Below, in pieces: positions 34,879-42,968 of a stretch of DNA of 64,000 nt (position 1 is its first letter; each line of letters opens with the position of its first letter). The notes below the pieces were generated by a model, which saw nothing but the letters and a program-made list of their open reading frames with translations, was not told the origin of the DNA and did not search any database. Source of the stretch: Alloscardovia venturai (GTDB taxonomy: Bacteria > Actinomycetota > Actinomycetes > Actinomycetales > Bifidobacteriaceae); the NCBI RefSeq assembly GCF_042676605.1, contig NZ_JBHTHQ010000021.1, forward strand, positions 1 to 64,000, given 5' to 3'. Both the position numbers and the translations under genes were made by a program.

Positions 34879-35244
34879 ATGAGTTCAATTCATACCGATG
34901 CTAGAGATACAGATGAAAGTTTCTTTCTTAAGCCTTTCAATGAACGTGTCTATGACATTGTCAAGCGCATTCCCCGAGGGAAGGTTGCTACATATGGACA
35001 GATAGCGGCGTTGATAGGATCCCCTCGCGCGTCTCGTTTCGTCGGATTTGCTTTACATGCGAATCCTGAGCAAGGTGTGATTCCCTGTCATAGAGTAGTT
35101 TTTAAGTCAGGCGCATTAGCTCCCGGATTTGCTTTCGGCGGTCCGGATCGGCAGCGAAAGTTACTCGAAGATGAGGGAGTAAGATTTATTGATTCAGGAG
35201 AGCAGGTTGTGGTGGATTTATCTCAATGTCGGTGGAAGGCATAA
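34879..35244 (+). CDS. Short MGMT-type DNA alkylation repair protein
   Basis: A 121-residue protein made only of the C-terminal domain of O6-alkylguanine-DNA alkyltransferase. The HTH core (GKVATYGQIAALIG, 35-48), the RFVGFAL arginine-finger region and the active-site IPCHRVV (Cys70) are present. Retention of the cysteine separates it from alkyltransferase-like (ATL) proteins, where the residue is Trp or Ala, although its length is that of an ATL. Its 3' end overlaps dprA on the other strand by 59 bases. Confidence 0.82.
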   Translation: MSSIHTDARDTDESFFLKPFNERVYDIVKRIPRGKVATYGQIAALIGSPRASRFVGFALHANPEQGVIPCHRVVFKSGALAPGFAFGGPDRQRKLLEDEGVRFIDSGEQVVVDLSQCRWKA

Positions 35245-36283
35245 GGCGTTCATGTGGACTATGGCAGAAGTCCTCTAGCGAGTGAGCTGACACGAGGATA
35301 CTGGCTTTCCCATCGTAGATAAGACGATTGCACCCGGTGTTATATGGGGTGTTAATATTTCCTGGTGCTGCCACGACTGTTCGATTAAGATCTGCTGCCC
35401 ACGTGGCGGTGTTAAGTGCACCAGAACGATGCTGCGCTTGGGCTATAAGCGTGACAGAACTCATCGCGGCTATGAGACGATTACGTTTAAGGAAACGGTA
35501 CGGCTCGGGAATGACGTTTGGTGGAAGCTCACTGATGATGGCTCCGTCATACTCTTGTATTCGTTGAAAGAGCGTGGCGTTGCGTGCAGGTCCGATATGG
35601 TTGAGACCTCCGGCCATGATAGCGATAGTTCTTCCAGCGCAGTGCGAATTTTCATCTGCACTAATTGCTCCCCAGTGTGCTGCTGCATCGGTTCCCATTG
35701 CACCACCTGAGATGACGAGATGCCCATGATTTGCCGCACTTTTAGCAGCGTTGAAAGCAGTCGTTCTGCCGTATGCGTCAACGTTTCGCGATCCTACAAT
35801 ACTTATCGGTTCCGGGCATGAAACAAGTGCATGCATGTCTCCTAGACCCCATAGGCAAAGGGGAACGTCCTCGTCAGTATGTAGCGGCAGGTCTGAAAAT
35901 TGTTCTGGCCAGCATGATTCATGAGGACAGATAAGCCAATAATTATAATTTTGTGTGAGTGTACACGATAAAGCGGAAAAGCTCATGTGAGCATACGGTC
36001 TCAATGCTATCAGCCATGGTACTATGCACTTATCGAGTGCTCTCATAAGTGAGCCATGTTCATCTTGCTTACGCAGTAGACATGATAGATCGTTGTAGTC
36101 AGGAACCATAAAACTACGCTCATAAAGGATAGCTAATTCTTGCAGCCTATGAACAAGTTTGACCACGTCGCCATTCTCAAATGTGTGGATGAGATGGCTC
36201 ATCACGGGGTCACTTCCGTTTGCTATCAAAGTGAGAAGTCCGCGACTTGTAGCTTGCAATGATGGTTTGGGGATAAATGACAT
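35186..36283 (-). CDS. dprA: DNA-processing protein DprA
   Basis: Loads RecA on incoming single-stranded DNA during transformation. The 365-residue product has an N-terminal helical region, a Rossmann-like core with ISIVGSRNVDAYGR (near 161-173), SGGAMGTDAAAH (192-203), and the FLKRNRLIAAMS and SGAL segments. GAGGAG lies upstream of ATG 36283. It is third in yraN-comM-dprA. The C-terminal winged helix is not evident, and the 3' end is antisense to the MGMT gene. Confidence 0.92.
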   Translation of the reverse strand: MSFIPKPSLQATSRGLLTLIANGSDPVMSHLIHTFENGDVVKLVHRLQELAILYERSFMVPDYNDLSCLLRKQDEHGSLMRALDKCIVPWLIALRPYAHMSFSALSCTLTQNYNYWLICPHESCWPEQFSDLPLHTDEDVPLCLWGLGDMHALVSCPEPISIVGSRNVDAYGRTTAFNAAKSAANHGHLVISGGAMGTDAAAHWGAISADENSHCAGRTIAIMAGGLNHIGPARNATLFQRIQEYDGAIISELPPNVIPEPYRFLKRNRLIAAMSSVTLIAQAQHRSGALNTATWAADLNRTVVAAPGNINTPYNTGCNRLIYDGKASILVSAHSLEDFCHSPHERLMPSTDIEINPPQPALLNQ

Positions 36284-36327
36284 GAGAACTCCTCAAAGGG
36301 GAATGTGCTGTAAAGATAAAAGCGGTA

Positions 36328-37920
36328 CTAAATATCGGGAAGGTATAAGCGTGTCGCGCATTCTAAATCGTCATCCGTAGGCTGGGTGCGTCCGAAGATG
36401 TCTGCTATAGTCCAAGAAATTCGTAAGATTTTGTGAGCTCCACGGATACTGATTTCTTCTGATTCAAGCAGATGGTTGGTGTGAGAAATAAGTCGCTCGG
36501 GAGTATTCTCCATAAGCCATGTCCCAGGTGCCTGAGCATTGGTGGACCACGGGCATGACTGAAAACGGCGACATGCCTGCTTGCGAGCTTGCAGTACAGT
36601 ATCTCTCATATGCTTGCTGTCAAAGGTCATATGGTCTCCAAGAAATGGACTATACGAGTCATTGTGACAGTGAGGCTTATCGAGAGTTTTTAGAGAAGGT
36701 ACATTGATTTTAATATCGATACGATCTTTAATCGGCTGGCTAATGCGGTTGTTGTACCGGCGAAGCTCTATTGGTTGGCATTCGCATATCTTAGTACTAT
36801 TCCATAAATTCCCGCATGGGCAGGGATTCTGTGCAAGTATGAGCATGAACTGTGCAGGAAGAACTACGTTTGCTTTCATTCGAGAAAGAGTAATGCTACC
36901 GGTTTCAAGTGGGATTCTTAGGCTCTGAAGTACAGTATGCTTAAACTCAGGCGCTTCATCAAGGAAGAGTACGCCACGGTGCGCAAGAGTCATCGCTCCG
37001 GCTACAATACGATTTCCATTTGCTCCTCCTGCAAGAGCGCTGAGCGTGGCATTATGTTGCACTGATGCAAAAGGTGGCGTGTGGCTGAGGGGGATAGCAA
37101 TCGGTAGACCTTGCGCAGAACGAATACATGCCACTTCTGTGGCTTGCGTATCGTTGAGAGGGGGAAGAATTGATGGTACCCGTTGAGCAAGCATAGATTT
37201 TCCCACTCCTGGTGGGCCTACAAGCATAACGTGATGCCCGCCGGCGGCGGCAATTTCGAGCTGCCATTTCGCATCAGTTTGCCCGATGACGTCATTGAAA
37301 TCAGCATTCGAAGAAGATGGTTCTTGCATAGGAGCAGCAAACTGCTCAATGGGAGTTGTCGATGAAGCTGGATAGTGAACTGAAAAATGCTCATTAATGA
37401 GACTTGGCGGTGCGTTGAGCACTCGAAGAAGCTCATTGATGTGAGATACCGGAATGACCTTAATCCCAGGAACTAGCTGAGCCTCAGCTAGTTGACTTGC
37501 AGGAACATATGCTCGACTTATCTGGCATTGTGTAGCAAACTGCATAAGCGGTAACATTCCTACTACAGGGAGAATTGAGCCGTCGAGTGATAGTTCACCG
37601 AGGAAGACTGCATCGTTCAGTAGGTTTGGATTGATGCTGTGAGTGGCGGCAAAAATACTCACTGCTATACTCACGTCAAAGCTTGAACCGTGTTTGGGCA
37701 AAGATGCTGGAGTAAGATTGACAGTCACGCGAGTTTGTGGCCAGTGAAAATAGGTTGATTTACAGGCGGAGCGTACGCGCTCGCGAGCTTGAGAAACCGT
37801 TGAATCTGGAAGTCCGACCATCGTAAAGTAGGGAAGTCCCTGTGAAACGAAAGCTTGGACGGTGACGAGATGCGCCTTTAAGCCAGATAAGGCAATGGTT
37901 GAACAAGTACCGATATTCAT
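36328..37920 (-). CDS. comM: ComM-like Mg-chelatase-related AAA+ ATPase
   Basis: Hexameric AAA+ helicase that drives branch migration of recombination during natural transformation. The 530-residue protein has an N-terminal ChlI-type domain (IALSGLKAHLVTVQAFVSQGLPYFTMVGLPD at its start), Walker A GPPGVGKSMLAQ and Walker B GVLFLDEAPEF, then a C-terminal Mg-chelatase domain. ATG overlaps the yraN stop by one base. A CPCG...C.C cysteine set lies in the middle, as in relatives. Confidence 0.93.
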   Translation of the reverse strand: MNIGTCSTIALSGLKAHLVTVQAFVSQGLPYFTMVGLPDSTVSQARERVRSACKSTYFHWPQTRVTVNLTPASLPKHGSSFDVSIAVSIFAATHSINPNLLNDAVFLGELSLDGSILPVVGMLPLMQFATQCQISRAYVPASQLAEAQLVPGIKVIPVSHINELLRVLNAPPSLINEHFSVHYPASSTTPIEQFAAPMQEPSSSNADFNDVIGQTDAKWQLEIAAAGGHHVMLVGPPGVGKSMLAQRVPSILPPLNDTQATEVACIRSAQGLPIAIPLSHTPPFASVQHNATLSALAGGANGNRIVAGAMTLAHRGVLFLDEAPEFKHTVLQSLRIPLETGSITLSRMKANVVLPAQFMLILAQNPCPCGNLWNSTKICECQPIELRRYNNRISQPIKDRIDIKINVPSLKTLDKPHCHNDSYSPFLGDHMTFDSKHMRDTVLQARKQACRRFQSCPWSTNAQAPGTWLMENTPERLISHTNHLLESEEISIRGAHKILRISWTIADIFGRTQPTDDDLECATRLYLPDI

Positions 37921-38405
37921 TACAATATCCTCCTGACATGAGTAAGTTGAGTAACGTGCAAGCCTCGTACTGCTAGTTCTATAGCATCGAAGCGAACAAG
38001 CGTCGGAGAGGAATCTGCTTCCATCTTTTGTGATGAAAGCCAGAGAATGGCAGCTTTTCTCAGGTGTTGCTGCTTAGAAGCATCTATCGACTCTAATCCC
38101 GTCCCATAGGCTTGTGATGTACGGGTTTTCACTTCTACGAAAACGAGGAGAGAGTCTGTAGTTCCAGAAGGCTCAGGACATCTCGCTATGATATCAATCT
38201 CACCATAACGACAGTGCCAATTGCGCTCTATAATAGTCCAGCCTTGTTTAGTCAGATACTCACATGCATAATCTTCGCCGAATGCGCCAAGAGCTTGCGA
38301 ATGAGCGCGCCGTGAAGGAATCCGCCTCACAGACGAGATTTGTGAAGATGAGTGTGTGGGGAGGCTATCTATTGTACGTGTTAAAGAAACTGCTGAAGTG
38401 TTCAT
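37920..38405 (-). CDS. yraN: YraN/UPF0102 family endonuclease-like protein
   Basis: Small protein of the UPF0102 family, 161 residues, with a restriction-endonuclease-like core: GAFGEDYACEYL, then NWHCRYGEIDIIA and LVFVEVKTRT, which gives the D/E-x-K catalytic pattern. The first 37 residues are extra. The gene starts yraN-comM-dprA, as in M. tuberculosis Rv2898c-Rv2896c. Its start codon lies in the loop of an 11-bp hairpin (38390-38429). Function unknown; a role in recombination is inferred from context. Confidence 0.88.
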   Translation of the reverse strand: MNTSAVSLTRTIDSLPTHSSSQISSVRRIPSRRAHSQALGAFGEDYACEYLTKQGWTIIERNWHCRYGEIDIIARCPEPSGTTDSLLVFVEVKTRTSQAYGTGLESIDASKQQHLRKAAILWLSSQKMEADSSPTLVRFDAIELAVRGLHVTQLTHVRRIL

Positions 38406-38429
38406 ATATCTAGTGGACCACTTCAGCAG
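38390..38429 (-). promoter_or_regulatory. Hairpin around the yraN start codon
   Basis: CTGCTGAAGTG (38390-38400) and CACTTCAGCAG (38419-38429) are perfect complements. On the mRNA the stem joins the leader to codons 2-6 and leaves the ATG (38405-38403) in an 18-base loop. No Shine-Dalgarno is visible in the loop. Confidence 0.45.
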
Positions 38430-38563
38430 CTCGAACCACAGCTAAAAACTTATATGTGAACGAATGTGAATAACCGTGTCGTTACTCAATCTCATGTTTA
38501 CCGCTGTGTATGGCAGACAAGAGGGAATAAAATTGCGGGGTGCTCTCAGTCAGGTTTTGCTTA

Positions 38564-39439
38564 TCAATCGACAAGATGAGTAAGCTCGCCCAGTACAAGT
38601 TCAAAACTTACCCCGCGCTCTTCAAAATGAGGCTGATTACGGGTGGACTCCATAGCAGAACGTACGAACTCACCTGCGATATGAGCCGATTCTTCCAAGG
38701 ATTTTCCGGCCATGACTGCACCGCACAGCGAAGAAGCAAAAGCATCACCTGTACCATGAATCATGTACGGAAGTTTGTCATGAACGAGCTCGACTTTGTG
38801 GGCAGAGCCTCCTTCTTCGGTTGCTACAAAGTTGCGCAATTTACCATCGCCACGGTCGATGCCTTTAAGGACAATGTTATGCGCGCCAAGAGCAAAAAGT
38901 GCGTCCAGCACGGAGTTAACGTGATCATCAGAAATATTTTGCCCACTATACTCACTACGAGTCAGAATTGAAGCCTCAGTAAGGTTTGGCATGAGCACAT
39001 CTGCGCCATGTGCGAGACGTCGAGTAGCATCGCATAACTCCTGCGTATATGTAGGATACATCTTTCCGCCATCTCCCATGACCGGATCGACGAAATGAAG
39101 AGCAGAAGGGTACTCTGAATAGAGTCGCTCCACAAGGTCAACTTGTGTAGGGGACCCTAAGAAACCAGAATAGACACCGTCGAGCTCGACATTTTCAGCT
39201 TTCCATGCATCAAGATAGTCGCTCAAAATGTCAGTAGTGTCATGGAAGGTATAGGTTTTGTACATCGTGTGTGCAGAGAAAAGTGCGGTAGGTACGGGGC
39301 AGACATCACATCCTACTGCGGAGAGGATAGGAATGGCAGCAGTTAATGAGCACTTACCATAGCCACACATATCGTGAACTGCTGCGATGCGTGGGATGTA
39401 TAAAGGATTACGCTGATATAGTACGTGTGTATCTGTCAT
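38564..39439 (-). CDS. Pyridoxal/pyridoxamine kinase
   Basis: Ribokinase-family kinase phosphorylating vitamin B6 vitamers, 291 residues. The start IPRIAAVHDMCGYGKCSLTAA matches the substrate-binding region of PdxY/PdxK types, and GTGDAFASSL (near 228-237) holds the catalytic aspartate. Middle segments FVDPVMGDGG and MPNLTEA are typical. ATG 39439 is chosen for ACGGAGG 6 bases upstream; the frame opens at 39499. The PLP product would serve the nearby PLP enzymes MetY and ThrC, but no operon joins them. Confidence 0.9.
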   Translation of the reverse strand: MTDTHVLYQRNPLYIPRIAAVHDMCGYGKCSLTAAIPILSAVGCDVCPVPTALFSAHTMYKTYTFHDTTDILSDYLDAWKAENVELDGVYSGFLGSPTQVDLVERLYSEYPSALHFVDPVMGDGGKMYPTYTQELCDATRRLAHGADVLMPNLTEASILTRSEYSGQNISDDHVNSVLDALFALGAHNIVLKGIDRGDGKLRNFVATEEGGSAHKVELVHDKLPYMIHGTGDAFASSLCGAVMAGKSLEESAHIAGEFVRSAMESTRNQPHFEERGVSFELVLGELTHLVD

Positions 39440-39630
39440 AGGGACCTCCGTAATTTGCAAATCGGCACAAGAGAGCACGATGCTGAACGTTTCTCTCACA
39501 TTATCGCGTATGAGAAAACTTTGCTACTTGCAGTTCATATTTTCGGATTAACTGTGAGCTTATGCTTGAGTCTTGTCATAATGCTCGGGTATTTCTTAAC
39601 GAGAATCTTAAGGAATCTCGCGCTGTCCTT

Positions 39631-39828
39631 CTACGGATATGACCTTCCCTGATCTATTTTTCTTGATATCTCTCTTAACTCGCGCGCAGCTTGACGGTCA
39701 AATTCGTCACCATGCTGAAGTTGTTCAGCTTTTCTATCAAGATGACTCTGGACGGCGAAATAAGAGATAAAGATGAGTAGTGCAATAATTCCTAATCCAA
39801 TCAGTATTGCATGCCATGGAATGCTCAT
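39631..39828 (-). CDS. Small single-pass membrane protein, partner of the secreted peptide gene
   Basis: A 65-residue protein I do not recognise. One hydrophobic helix (about 7-27) is followed by a charged, heptad-like cytosolic tail (about 28-62, with Asp/Arg/Glu/Lys alternation) able to form a coiled coil. GGGGG lies upstream of its ATG. It starts 2 bases after the stop of the four-cysteine peptide gene, so the two are cotranscribed and probably translationally coupled. A role as immunity or export partner is a guess from arrangement only. Confidence 0.6.
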   Translation of the reverse strand: MSIPWHAILIGLGIIALLIFISYFAVQSHLDRKAEQLQHGDEFDRQAARELREISRKIDQGRSYP

Positions 39829-39830
39829 AT

Positions 39831-40097
39831 TTACCCCCTTGATCCGGCACCTTCAACTGCCATACATTGACGTTGCTGTGTCGGTGTGCCCCAATTAAAT
39901 ACACCTCTACATGTTTCATGGGTAGGTACCCAATGATCGTAGCATTGATTCCCAATCATGAAGTCACAACGTTTTTCGAAAATTATGGGATCAGTGTAAT
40001 AGGTTGAGAGCTCTGCTGCAGTTGCTGACGGAACTATAAATCCTAGACCTAGAATAATAGTAATTATTCCTAGAATGGATGAGAATTTACGATTCAT
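39831..40097 (-). CDS. Small secreted four-cysteine peptide
   Basis: An 88-residue precursor I cannot match to a family. Residues 1-28 are a clear signal peptide (basic start, hydrophobic core, ATAA end), leaving about 60 mature residues. Four cysteines (44, 52, 63, 78) have the spacing C-x7-C-x10-C-x14-C; the mature part is slightly acidic with aromatic residues (YY, W). AAGGAT is upstream of ATG 40097. The in-frame ATG at 40148 has no ribosome site. Could be a secreted toxin-like, bacteriocin-like or signalling peptide, or a periplasmic helper; nothing decides. Confidence 0.65.
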   Translation of the reverse strand: MNRKFSSILGIITIILGLGFIVPSATAAELSTYYTDPIIFEKRCDFMIGNQCYDHWVPTHETCRGVFNWGTPTQQRQCMAVEGAGSRG

Positions 40098-40127
40098 TAT
40101 TATCCTTTTCTTCCTCAAAAGTTCAAA

Positions 40128-40163
40128 TTCTATGTTTTCTTCAGCCATGAAGAAAACATAGAA
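40128..40163 (-). promoter_or_regulatory. 15-bp perfect inverted repeat upstream of the peptide gene
   Basis: Bases 40128-40142 are the exact reverse complement of 40149-40163 with a 6-base loop. The site is 31 bases before the peptide start and could be a transcript hairpin or an operator between the divergent metY and peptide genes. Confidence 0.45.
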
Positions 40164-40406
40164 ACAATTCTACTCTCCCCATAAAGATAAATCTTTTCAG
40201 TGATCGACCTTTGAGACTACCAAGAAGATTTTTGATACGACATGGAAATAAAGCTTCGAAAGTTACACAAAGAACTCCACGCAGAGAGGCATTTATAAAG
40301 CGTTATAAGCAAACATGATAGGTGCAAGCGTGTGTTGCCTTTCTTCGAAGCGTATGGTGAATCTCACCGTTGCATAAACAGTTTTACACAATATGAGAGG
40401 ACCACC
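40164..40406. other. Leader region of metY, nothing definite
   Basis: This is most of the 309-base gap between the peptide gene and metY. No conserved riboswitch structure or clear -35/-10 pair was recognised. TTCGAAAGTTAC (40255-40266) repeats part of the site upstream of the sugar-binding lipoprotein gene (46189-46200) but lacks the other half. Confidence 0.35.
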
Positions 40407-41720
40407 ATGACTGATAATGCATACCGTTTTGAAACACTCCAGCTCCACGTCGGTCAGGAAGAGGCTGACCCTGCTACTGATTCACGCGCTGTCCCTATCT
40501 ATCAGACTACGTCATACGTTTTTAAGAACTTTGACCATGCTGAAGCTCGTTTTAATCTTTCTGATGCAGGAAATATCTATGGGCGCCTGACAAACTCTAC
40601 TCAAGACGTATTTGAGAAGCGTATTGCTGCTCTTGAGGGAGGCACAGCTGGTTTGGCTGTAGCATCTGGTGCATCCGCCGTGCATTATGCAGTGCGCAAT
40701 ATCACACAGAGTGGTGATCATATCGTTGCCGCAAATACTATTTATGGTGGTACTTACAACTTGCTTGCACATACACTTCCTCGTGATGGCATTACAACGA
40801 CGTTCGTTGACCCGTCTGATCCTGAGAACTTTGAGAACGCCATCAAAGACAATACAAAGCTTGTTTTCTTTGAAACGTTTGGAAATCCGAATTCTGATTT
40901 GGTAGATTTTGAGGCAATTTCTCAGATTGCCCACCGTCATCATGTGCCAGTAATTGTTGACAATACGTTTGCTACACCTTATCTCTTCCGCCCGCTTGAG
41001 CACGGGGCAGATATCGTAGTTCACTCTGCGACGAAGTTCATCGGCGGACATGGTACTTCTTTGGGTGGTGTCATCGTCGAAGGGGGTACCTTTAACTGGG
41101 CTGAGGTGCCAGGTAAGTTCCCAACCTTGACAACTGCTGATCCAAGTTATCACGGGTTAAATTTCTATGAGGCACTAGGTGGGGCAGCGTTCGTCACCCG
41201 TGTTCGTGCCATTCTCCTTCGTGACACTGGTGCATGCATATCTCCATTTAATGCGTTCTTGCTCTTGCAAGGTACAGAGACCCTATCCTTGCGTGTTGAA
41301 CGTCATGTAGATAATGCTCTGAAGGTAGTTAAATACTTACAAACTGTTCCAGAAGTTGCATCGGTGAGCCATCCAAGTATCGAAGGTCGTAAGGATAATG
41401 CTCTTTATAAGAAGTATTTCCCTCATGGTGCTGGCTCCATCTTTACCTTTGATATTAAAGGTGGCAAAGATGCTGCGAGAGTGTTCATTGACAATCTTAA
41501 GCTGTTTAGCCTCCTCGCCAACGTTGCAGATGTTAAGTCTTTGGTCGTTCATCCTGCATCAACGACACACTCGCAAGAAACGGAAGAAGAGCTTGTCGCT
41601 CAAGGAATTACCAATTCTACAATCCGTCTTTCTATCGGTACAGAGAATATTGATGATATTCTTGATGATTTGAAGGCGGGCTTCGCAGCTGTGCGAGCTG
41701 CAGGCCTTGCGCAGGAGTAG
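40407..41720 (+). CDS. metY: O-acetylhomoserine aminocarboxypropyltransferase (sulfhydrylase)
   Basis: PLP enzyme that makes homocysteine from O-acetylhomoserine and sulfide. The 437-residue product matches the Cys/Met-metabolism family: YGRLTN, ASGASA, NTFATP and the PLP lysine in SATKFIGGHG (Lys210). The long insert after the lysine and overall length favour MetY over cystathionine synthases (about 380-400). ATG 40407 has GAGAGGA 5 bases upstream; the open frame reaches 40332. Confidence 0.94.
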   Translation: MTDNAYRFETLQLHVGQEEADPATDSRAVPIYQTTSYVFKNFDHAEARFNLSDAGNIYGRLTNSTQDVFEKRIAALEGGTAGLAVASGASAVHYAVRNITQSGDHIVAANTIYGGTYNLLAHTLPRDGITTTFVDPSDPENFENAIKDNTKLVFFETFGNPNSDLVDFEAISQIAHRHHVPVIVDNTFATPYLFRPLEHGADIVVHSATKFIGGHGTSLGGVIVEGGTFNWAEVPGKFPTLTTADPSYHGLNFYEALGGAAFVTRVRAILLRDTGACISPFNAFLLLQGTETLSLRVERHVDNALKVVKYLQTVPEVASVSHPSIEGRKDNALYKKYFPHGAGSIFTFDIKGGKDAARVFIDNLKLFSLLANVADVKSLVVHPASTTHSQETEEELVAQGITNSTIRLSIGTENIDDILDDLKAGFAAVRAAGLAQE

Positions 41721-41756
41721 TGCTGAGCCAAATTTAAGCCGAGCTTTATATCTTCT

Positions 41757-41800
41757 TTCTCTCTTGTCATTCGTCGTATGAGACCTAGGACAAGAGAGAA
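41757..41800. terminator. Terminator between metY and the ROK gene
   Basis: TTCTCTCTTGTC (41757-41768) and GACAAGAGAGAA (41789-41800) are perfect 12-bp complements; the loop is 20 bases. It overlaps the last codons of the ROK gene and probably works for both convergent genes. Confidence 0.5.
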
Positions 41801-42942
41801 TCTAAATAGTCCTGTGCAAGTACATATGCAGCTCCAATGATGGCTTGATTGCTGTGACAGACACTTTTTATCACCGAGGGTGTCGTACCTGCCACAAGCT
41901 CAGGTATGAGAGTTTGGGGAGCAAGGGTGCGCGTGCGTGAGCGTAATTCTACAATGTCGGCACTATCCATATATTTTGCCACTTCACCTCCGATGATGAC
42001 TGGTATGCGATGGACCATGCGGATGTTGTGGATAAGCAAAGCAAGGGAATTTTTATACGTGTCAAAGACGCGATTGGCGGCGTAGTCACCGTCGCGTATC
42101 GTGTTCATGAAGTTTTGGACAGATTGAGCCGGATGAGCAGTTGAGTGGAGCAATGCTTGTGCGCTGCAATAGAGGTTTGCGCATCCGTGCTGACCACAGT
42201 CGCACACTAAAGGTGAAGGACTGTCTAGGGGCGATAGGTGGGTTGATGATGAAGGCATATACGGATAGAGTGTCATATGCTCAACGAAACTTGCGTTTTT
42301 TACGTAACGGTAGTCCTCGATAAAAGCACTACTCATCGTGGTGTTGAGATACAGGCAGACTGCATGAGATATCTCGGGCATATAAAGCGTTTCGGCTGCC
42401 GCGAGTGCTAATGGTTCGCGCATGATGCGTACGGGGTAGGGGACGTGAGACTCAATCGCAGATTGAAGGAGCGTCTCACTAGAGTCATCTGTTGCCGCTT
42501 GCGAAGCAACAGTTACTCCAATGCCGCGGATGTGGCGCGTATCGATATGTGAAGTACAAATAAATTTTTCGATTGCTAGCGCAAGGCCATCATAGAAACT
42601 TGCCGTATGAAAATCCGTAAGGTTAAAAGAGTTGTGATGAACGACGTCGCCGCGTAAATTCGTTGCTATGAGATGAATAACGTTACTGCGTACCATTACG
42701 CCTATGCAGATACACCGTGAATATGCAAAACTATAAGAATCGGAAGGCCTGCCACCTTGAGAAGCGATATTTGAACGTGTGTGAGTGATATAGCGAAGCT
42801 CTTTGAGCTTTTTCAATGTATGAGCAATAGTAGTCATGCTCAAACCTGTGGTTTGTGCCAGTTCATTGCGAGAAATGCCTGAGTTGCGGATAATCAGTCT
42901 CAAAACATCATGCTCTGAGCTACTCAACTTTGACGATGCCAT
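41785..42942 (-). CDS. ROK-family transcriptional regulator
   Basis: Sugar-responsive regulator, 385 residues. Residues 8-60 form a MarR-like winged helix (GISRNELAQTTGLSMTTIA). The rest is a ROK domain: the zinc motif CDCGQHGC is at 247-254. The ATP-binding DxGxT and the GTG loop are lost (IGVMVRSNV, LYLNTTMSS), so it should not be a kinase. The start is unsure: ATG 42942 or TTG 42966, the latter 2 bases after the stop of the response regulator. Likely coupled to it; sugar unknown. Confidence 0.85.
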   Translation of the reverse strand: MASSKLSSSEHDVLRLIIRNSGISRNELAQTTGLSMTTIAHTLKKLKELRYITHTRSNIASQGGRPSDSYSFAYSRCICIGVMVRSNVIHLIATNLRGDVVHHNSFNLTDFHTASFYDGLALAIEKFICTSHIDTRHIRGIGVTVASQAATDDSSETLLQSAIESHVPYPVRIMREPLALAAAETLYMPEISHAVCLYLNTTMSSAFIEDYRYVKNASFVEHMTLYPYMPSSSTHLSPLDSPSPLVCDCGQHGCANLYCSAQALLHSTAHPAQSVQNFMNTIRDGDYAANRVFDTYKNSLALLIHNIRMVHRIPVIIGGEVAKYMDSADIVELRSRTRTLAPQTLIPELVAGTTPSVIKSVCHSNQAIIGAAYVLAQDYLDSLLS

Positions 42943-42968
42943 AAGGTGTACTCTAGCTGGAGGCAAAC

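Noticed and set aside
37471..37493. 10-bp perfect palindrome inside comM
   Set aside because: Falls in coding sequence with no nearby start; likely chance.
39425..39652. 75-codon plus-strand frame with a hydrophobic segment in the gap beside the kinase gene
   Set aside because: No ribosome site; overlaps the starts and ends of better-supported minus-strand genes.
40098..40148. 17-codon upstream extension of the four-cysteine peptide
   Set aside because: Its ATG lies in the loop of the inverted repeat without a ribosome site, and the extension would bury the signal peptide.
40255..40266. TTCGAAAGTTAC upstream of metY as a third LacI operator
   Set aside because: Only one half-site is present; the symmetrical partner is missing.
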